DNA from: Torreya grandis
Taxonomy: Eukaryota > Streptophyta > Pinopsida > Cupressales > Taxaceae
Length of the DNA stretch: 64,000 nucleotides
Direction: 5' to 3'
NCBI GenBank assembly: GCA_037957365.1
Contig: JARHVA010000122.1
Coordinates: 2,243,001-2,307,000, forward strand
Part shown: piece by piece, positions 57,150 through 64,000 of the stretch
Position numbering within the stretch: the stretch's first letter is position 1
Layout: each line of letters begins with the position of its first letter
Made by a program: the position numbers and the translations under genes
Notes under the pieces: model-generated
What the model was told of the DNA's origin: nothing
Databases searched by the model: none
What the model saw: the letters and a program-made list of their open reading frames with translations, nothing else

Positions 57150-59800
57150 ATGGTGTGAGTGCCAACCTACAGCCTATATGGCTTCAGTCAGTTACCATTG
57201 AAATGCCCAGGGAACATTTCACCGAACAACATGCACAACTTACATGCACCTATTTATAATATGTGGTGGATGATGTATTGACCCATATACAAAATTTACA
57301 ACTTTCTTGGGTGCTTGAAGTACTTGGAATCATAAAGCAACACCAATGTTCCTTTAATCAACTCCTTGTGCTTGATATGCTTATCATGCTATTGCTTTTG
57401 GCATGCTTTCTCAACTTGTTGGCTCCATTTGGCTTGGACGTGCTTCTCATCTAATCACTCCAAGTATTCCAACCTTGTGCTTAAATATTCTTGATCATCT
57501 AAGTAACTAATTCATGCAATGTGTAAGGAGGGCACCATAAATTCTATGGGTAGAACTGCTTCAGTGAAAAACACCAGTTAAAATGGTGTAGCCTTGTTCA
57601 GACACTTAGAGGTCATATAGTATGCCCAAAGTACCACTGAAAGATGATCATCTTAGTCTTTTTGAACTACATCACATATATTTATTAGGCATGTTCCTAA
57701 GATTTTTTTAAAGGCTTCATCCATGTCATTGGCATGGGGATGACATGGGGTGATCTTATGGTGCACTACAATATATTCACTCAGAAGGATGTGCACCATT
57801 TCATTGATGAAATGAGTGCCCCTGTCACTAGTTAAAATCAATGGTCACCCATACCTATTGATGATGTTGTCCCATATAAAACACATGGATGTTGTGGTTG
57901 TATAGTCTTTGGTCGATGTAACTTTGGCCCACTTGGTGAAATAGTCAGTGGCTGCTAAAATGTATATAGCACCAGTGCACCATGCTAAAAGCGTGATTAA
58001 CCCAACAAAGTTAATGGCCCATTTTTTAAATGGTGCCTAAGCAAGAATGGGAATGAGAGGCATCTCATCTTAATGGTTAGGCTTCCCAGTGCATTGACAT
58101 ACACCACATGCCTTAGCATAACCCTTGGCATCTTGGAATAGGCTTGGCTATCATAAGCCTAAATACAATACCTTAGGCACCATTGTGTCACCAGTGCAAT
58201 GGAATCTTGTGATCCCTTCATGCACTTCCTAGAGGATGGAGTCCTGTTTATGTTCCAAAATACACTAGTATAGGACTTCATCCCTACTTAGTTTATATAG
58301 ATCCCCTTTGATGAGCTAGAAGGGGGAAGCATAGACTGTGAGTTATTTTTTTTCCTTGGTAGACAAGGTCTGGGGCACAAATCCAGATGTTAGGAAAGTG
58401 GAAATATCTACTAGATATTTAAGAATGCACTAAACTCTATATAGCTACATGTTTGGCATGTCATCCTCAATGGGCACCATTGCATTGCTAGAGTTGATGC
58501 AAGACAAATGGTCTTACCCCAAGATCTACTTCTTAAGTTTGATGACTACAGAGAATTAGTATTCTTAGAAGAGAAAAATCTATTTGTATATGAAATCTTG
58601 TAAAATAGGCTTGTTCACGAGGTACTTGATAACCTCATGATCTATGAAGAAGATGAATGTGGTTTCTAGAAGGTATTGTCTAATTTTTTTCAAGGCATAG
58701 ACCATTGTCAGTGCCTCACACTCAGTGATGGTGTAATTCTCCTATGCCTACATTAATTTTTTACTTGTGAAGGAGATGGGGCAATCCATCTTTCCCTGAC
58801 CTAGTTGCACCAATATGACATGAATAACAGATCCTAGAGCATCAACATGGATGTGAAAAGGAGTCATCCAGTCAAGAAAATGTAGAATTGGTGCACTAGC
58901 CATATTTAGTTTTAGTGTGTCAAAGGCCTCCTCTTGTGACTTGCCTCAATAAAATGGACCATCCTTATGCAAGAGATCCTTTAGAGGCATCATGATTTTA
59001 GAATTACTCTAAATGAACCTCCTATAGTAGCCATAATGGCATAGAAAGGTGTGCACATCTTTCTACATTGAGGGAGTCTGGAGCTAGACAAACCATCCTT
59101 GTAAATGATGTGCATGAGCAATGTCCCAAATAGAGTTACAAACATGAAATTCTTTAGGTTTAAGGAGATCTAGAACTACCTTCACCTTTCAAACATGAGG
59201 TGTAGGTTGTCATAGTGGTCTTTTATAAGACCATACACTGTCCAGTCATCAAGATACACTTGGAGGAACTTATGTATAAAGTCCTTAAAGGCTATGATTA
59301 TGACCCTGGAGAATATGGTTGGTACATTATTGATTCCAAAGGGAATCATGTTATATGTGAAACAAACCCATTCAATCACAAAGGTTATTTTGGGCTTATC
59401 CTCCTCTTTGATCTACACTTGATGGTAACTTGAGAACCCAATAGTGAAAGTATAGATCTCACAGCTTGTGACCCCATTTAGGACCTCATCAGTGAACATG
59501 GCTGGGAATGGATCATTGACATAAGAAAAATTCAACATCCTACAGTCAACACAAATCCATATGCACCCATATTTATTAATTTTGATGACCATTGGGCTCA
59601 CCCACTCAGATTATTGTACTGGGTAAATGATGCTAGCAACTAATATTACATTGATCTCTATGTTTACCTTGGTGTGGAGATTGGGATTCATCTGATATGA
59701 GTGCTTATTGATTGGAATTATGCTGTCCATAAACTTGATGCTAATTTTCCCAAGTGAAGGGTAGGTTCCCTTCATGTCCTTGTAGCTGCATGAAAACAAG
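57150..59800 (-). pseudogene. Tat/Athila-like RT, RNase H and integrase
   Basis: The RT begins with FSCSYKDMKG at 59795. It continues through ICVDCRMLNF and the TDEVLN block to MIPFGINNVPTIFSR, and has YLDD at 59245-59256. RNase H blocks (ALKKIRQYLLE, FFIDHEVIKYL) lie near 58710-58640. The integrase zinc-finger region (VHEGITRFH, then CGVCQCTGK) is near 58225-58085. The catalytic core shows ATDYFTKWAKV near 57950 and SDRGTHFINE near 57835-57806. The post-integrase LVLLYDSKYFKHPRKL and GEMFPGHFNGN end near 57180. No chromodomain follows, so this is a non-chromovirus gypsy. Stops and frameshifts are frequent. Confidence 0.8.
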
Positions 59801-60199
59801 TCCTAAAATTCTCTCAGGGGGTCTACAATTCTCACTAGCTCTGACTCAGACTAGTAAGTGATTATAGTTGTGATTTTTAGCTCACCATATACATTGATGT
59901 CCACTTTAGTGGTCTTGAGTGGCACACATTAGGTTTCATTTCTCTCTTGATGAGAGTCTTCAACTTGCTTTGTCCTCTATGATGTTTCAATATGAAGATG
60001 CATTAGATCTTCATCGTCTGAGGTGATGTCATCCATAAGGTGCATAAGCTTTTATCTACATATTAAGTCTTCCAATTTTTATCTTTCTAGGTCTCATTAT
60101 CTTCTTCACTGGAATCACTATTGAGCACTATCTCTTTAAATAATGTTAGGAGTGCTAGTAATTTCTCCCCAAACATTTACCTTAGGTGTTTTTTTAAGA

Positions 60200-60730
60200 T
60201 TGCAGTGTCCTCAAACACTATCCTATGGATGACTTGTAGTGGATCTAGTAGCTCTAAGCTTTATGAAGAAAAGGAGAAAGTGTGCATGAACCTTTCCTTG
60301 AACATCTCCTAATTACCCATCTTGTGGCATGTCTCATTTACAATGTACCATGCTCATGCCCATGTCTTTAAGGTCCTATAAAAGGCATGTACCCATAGGC
60401 CTCTTAGTATATTCTCATCATATACAATCCATGTTTATTCTCATAGATGCACATATGCGATTGGGTCAGAATCATCAATGTAAGTAGGTATGTCTAGATC
60501 CTCATTCCTCTTGCTGAACCTAGTACATATCACTACCTTCACATCCTACCAAGTTGGCAAGCTAGGTCTTTGTACTTCACACCAATGAGTGGTAGTGTTT
60601 TTCAGGGTATACGCTAGTGCACCCATCTGATCTATCTCATTTAGGATGTAGGCTTTAATATCTTGGACATATTTGTTTATGGTTTGGCTCCTTTCATATT
60701 TTAGAAGTGCTAAAAACTTCCCTTTGTTGA
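60200..60730 (-). pseudogene. Gag-like block between protease and RT
   Basis: One minus frame from 60720 to 60200 gives ALLKYERSQTINKYVQDIKA, then a TLKNTTTHWCEVQ...TW segment, VICTRFSKRNEDLD, RGLWVHAFYRTLKTW, and CHKMGN-EMFKERFMHTFSF. The W-x-F-x-F pattern at the end resembles the core of retrotransposon gag. Its location, after a protease and before RT, is not where gag normally lies. Only three or four stops interrupt about 170 codons. It may be a second gag, a divergent protease-RT linker, or a junction between two elements. Confidence 0.4.
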
Positions 60731-61079
60731 GTCAAAGTACCCTTTTCTCTATCCTCTAGGCATGGGGGATCCATTTCCTTTTGAGGTGCTCAATCCTAAC
60801 CAACCCTATCCTAGTTGGTCTTGACCCAACTTCATGTACCATATAGTGCCTTCAGCTAGTGACCTCATAAGCCTCTTTGATTCATCACTTGTAGGCTATG
60901 TCAATTGTGTCAGAGGCTGATTATCTATCCTCCCATTTGAGCACACCTTGGTTATTAGGGTTGATCCTCTTGACACCCTACATCATGATGTTATAGATGT
61001 GGTTGATCTTATCCTCAAGATCAACACTTTCTCAATATGAGGGTGCTTGGTTAGTTGAAAGAGGGATCACCACTCTTTC

Positions 61080-61480
61080 TTTACCATTTTCAAAAGTCAT
61101 ATAGCACTTATTAAAGAACATATCAATGTTGTTTGCATAACATTGGGGTCTCTCTAAGAGCATGGGAGAGTTGTCTTATTCTGCCAACTTAATGACCTTG
61201 AAGTCAGTGTGGAACTTGGTACCCATGATATCTACAATGGCATCCTTTAAAATCACAATTGTTTGTACTCAAGTCTTATTATCCATGAACAACATGTGAG
61301 ATGAAGGCCTCAAAGGTGGCCACCCCATCTTTTCTTAGGCATTTTTGGTCATGATATTAACCTCAACACCTGTATCTACCAATAATTCACACCATCCATT
61401 GATGTTGGCATCTATCAATAGTTCTTGGTCATGCTCAACATTCTAAGTATGCCTGACTTGACGTGCTCATTCCATATGTG
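61080..61480 (-). pseudogene. Gypsy aspartic protease
   Basis: On the minus strand, LLVDTGVEVNIM (D-T-G triad at about 61368-61376) is followed by a flap-like region and FKVIKLAE near 61190. DTGAEVNI-type active sites are typical of gypsy proteases. One or two stops interrupt the frame. It lies between the gag zinc knuckle and the gag-like block. Confidence 0.65.
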
Positions 61481-61899
61481 GTGCTATAAATTCTATCACT
61501 TGAGATGTGGCCTCTTGTGTTGGTTCTTTTCTTGCATTATTTAGAAGCAAGTCCTTTAGCAGTGGTAGCATTTCTTCAATTTATAGGAGGTGTAGGATCT
61601 TGGTCAACTCCTACACTTCAACCTCTTAGGGATCTTGCTTCCTACATGAAGCGGTGACTTGTGCCTCTAAATCTCTAGCCAATTGAAGCTCACCTTAAAA
61701 GTTTTATATCATGCTTATGGTCTATTGTAGGATGTCTTTTTACCACATAGGGTTAAAATATGGCATAGTTTTCATCTTCAACCATGTTACATGCTCAATA
61801 CGACTTGATTTGCCATATTCTAAGTGTAGATCTTAGTTTGGTACAGTGGGTGGTTGAGTGGTGACCCCACTCCTTGTCATGGCCTATACCTTATGTGGA

Positions 61900-64000
61900 T
61901 TTTTGCAAGCCTATTATGGTTTGGGAGCCCACTTTTCCTCTTTGGACTCATGCCTAACCATCACGACACCTCTGTCTATACCAGGCCAACCTTGAGTCAA
62001 CTTTTTATACAAGTCAGGGCATTCCTCAAATGCATGCGACCCTTGATAATACCTAAAAATTGGATTTGTGGGGCAGTCACACTGATAGTGTTCAGTCAAC
62101 CCACACTTGTAACATGATCATGGTAGGAATCTACCTCCATCATATCATTATTCTCATTTGTGTGCACCTCTCTGGTTTCTATATCCTATATTTTTTTGAC
62201 CATAACCTTCATTTCCTTGACCCACCTGACCTCTACTTGATATCATCACTGGACTCATGCCTCTTTCCATATTCTGATGCATCTCATCAATGACTCTGTA
62301 GTCCACTATTGAGTATGTATAGGCATAACAAATCTTGTAGTAAATGGTGGTGCTTACTTAGCTAACATGTTGTAATAGAGGATAGTTTTGCAAGTCATGC
62401 AACCCATGATAAGCCTCATAATTAAGAAGTAGGGTGCAAACATTTCTTCATGGGAAATTGTTCTTGTTATGTCCCTCCATCTCATAATTGATGCACCATA
62501 TCCCATTTCAAGTGTCATGCATTGAAATAATGGTTATTTTTTGTATTTGGGAGGCCATTGACATAATATACACCTCCATGAATGGGCTTATCCCCATATC
62601 AGTGCTACCTACCACCTCAACCTAGAGCACAACTTCAAGTGCTTTGTAGGGGTCTATGAAGGTCTTTATAGATAACACTCTTCTAAATGGTACCAATAAG
62701 CCTCTAAAAAACCATTGTGTGTGTTAGGATGGGTGGATATCATATGAAAGCTTAGATATAAGAGTTTTAAATTTTGCATCATATAGGCACATGCTCTCAG
62801 ATTACCCTTGGCCACTTTCTTTATGTTCCAAAATGACCTTCTACTTGAAATTAAGGATATCAAACTCTTTAAAGAAGGCTTAATTTAACACATTATAGTC
62901 AACAATATCCTGGTTTTGTTCAAATTTTTGATACCAAGTATGGGCATGATCTAGTAGGGTGGTCACGAATTGGGTTGCCTTACACTCAGGTTGAGTCATG
63001 CCCCAAGAATGCCATTATAAATCATACTTTAGCACATGCTCTATGTCATTTTCAACTCCATGATAATTAAGTAAGTGCATCAACATCTCATAGTAGATCT
63101 ATTGAGTGGGTGGCACTAGGTTCTAAGGTGCTTTCCCCCCTTAGGTCTAAGTTAGAGCTGGCCTTCCCATGCCTCCACTTTTCAAGTTGAGTGTTGACCC
63201 TGACGGAGTAGGCTATGTTGCTGAAGTTGTTAACATAGTACTTCTTAGTGGTGGAATCGTGTCACTTCTTATAGGTTGTTGTCTAATTGGCACATCTAAT
63301 ATTCTCTACACAAGAATGCTTATGCTTGTGTTAAATGCTCCTTAGTTGTCACTTGCTAGATTTGTTATACCATTTCTCATTTCCTCATAAGGAATTACTT
63401 GTTCAATCACAAATTTTTGATCTAAAGTCTATATCGATAAGAGGTTTATTTATCATTCTTCTTTCTTTTGGTGGAGAATCTAGTGCATGAGCTTGCATTT
63501 TAGGTTTAAAGGGGGTAGGTGGTTCTAACGCATTCTCGAGTGCCACATATTATAGGAACCCACCATATCTTGCACCCCACTACTAAGTTTGGTCTCCTAA
63601 TTCTTATCTCTCTTCGTGCTACTCTAGTTCAAGGGATCTTTCCCCATGCCCTTCCTACTCACCATGGGTCCTCTCAGCACTTCTAGGCTCTAGATCCTCC
63701 ATCAACCTATGCCTTCACTTACTATAATTTATCCTCTAGAGATCTCAGGTGTCAAGTTGTTGTTCCTCTTCCATTTCACCTTACCTACACTTCCCCTTCT
63801 CACCCTCCACACTTGCTCATATGCACAAGGAATTTAGCCTTCCATTCTTATAGATTTTATACCATAATCCACTAGAAGCTTCTTTAGTTCAGTGTTGAAC
63901 CTTCTTATGAACATGCCCCTTGGTTCATGAAGAAATTCATACTCTAATTATTCTAAGAATGAGAAGGTTGACACTAAAAACTCCAATATGTAGCTATTCA
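61900..64000 (-). pseudogene. Gypsy gag with zinc knuckle
   Basis: The minus strand from the window end shows capsid-type blocks at about 62880-62620: FFKEFDILNFK, MCLYDAKFKTLISKLSY, QWFFRGLLVPFRRVLS, KALEVVL. An intact CCHC zinc knuckle, C-x2-C-x4-H-x4-C (CYKCGLTEHYQCDC), lies at about 62072-62114. A second, damaged knuckle-like segment follows (YYQGSHAFEEC). A better-preserved stretch at 62099-61914 ends the gag. Stops are scattered. The 5-prime end of the gene and the 5-prime LTR lie beyond the window. Confidence 0.7.

Noticed and set aside
57150..59800. Endogenous plant pararetrovirus, because of the YLDD reverse transcriptase
   Set aside because: A gypsy-type integrase follows the RNase H, and no movement protein was seen.

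Overview
The window looks like intergenic DNA from a large, repeat-packed seed-plant nuclear genome. It is AT-rich and poor in CpG except in the youngest insertion. It is built almost entirely of plant-type LTR retrotransposons (Ty3/gypsy chromovirus, Ty3/gypsy Tat/Athila-like, Ty1/copia) of very different ages. A gymnosperm is compatible with the density of old, decayed copies, but the sequence does not prove it. I found no convincing host protein-coding gene, rRNA or true tRNA gene, and no CRISPR array.

Layout. 1-1430: decayed Ty3/gypsy gag, minus strand. 1431-6129: no recognisable gene, with one 77-bp tandem duplication. 6135-26254: a very large, mostly non-coding LTR element (LARD-like). 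It has LTRs of about 6.4 kb, a 2.7-kb internal region with one decayed minus-strand ORF, and a 5-bp target-site duplication (TAGCC). Its right LTR is split by a younger, internally deleted Ty1/copia element (18276-22800; 1198-bp LTRs, tRNA-iMet primer site, polypurine tract, AGGAAG duplication). That copia element carries two clusters of a GACGTC-centred palindrome. 27000-27790: a possible plus-strand gag remnant. 27795-33665: an ancient chromovirus copy containing a perfect 57-bp inverted duplication. 33666-39053: non-coding DNA with two minisatellite-like stretches. 39059-44617: a young, structurally complete Ty3/gypsy chromovirus on the minus strand, probably Reina-like, with 316-bp LTRs differing at 4 positions and an AATAT duplication. 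Its reading frame is open apart from three in-frame stops. 44900-45650: a decayed copia reverse transcriptase, minus strand. 48237-50755: a decayed plus-strand gypsy leader and gag. 50828-50900: a tRNA-like Pol III promoter, possibly a SINE head. 52070-64000: a decayed Tat/Athila-type gypsy element on the minus strand (gag with zinc knuckle, protease, an unexpected gag-like block, RT, RNase H, integrase). Downstream of it in the same orientation is a long charged ORF of unknown function.

How the parts relate. No element here looks autonomous. The chromovirus has one long frame broken by point stops. The copia element keeps every cis signal (LTRs, primer site, polypurine tract) but has lost its integrase and has altered protease and RT motifs, so it would need proteins supplied by a relative. 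The LARD-like unit has no pol at all. Its ORF shares a tyrosine-rich motif with the gag at 1-1430, which suggests a candidate autonomous family. LTR divergence gives a stratigraphy: LARD (about 15% by eye in one segment) is older than the nested copia (about 2.5%), and the chromovirus (1.3%) is the youngest.
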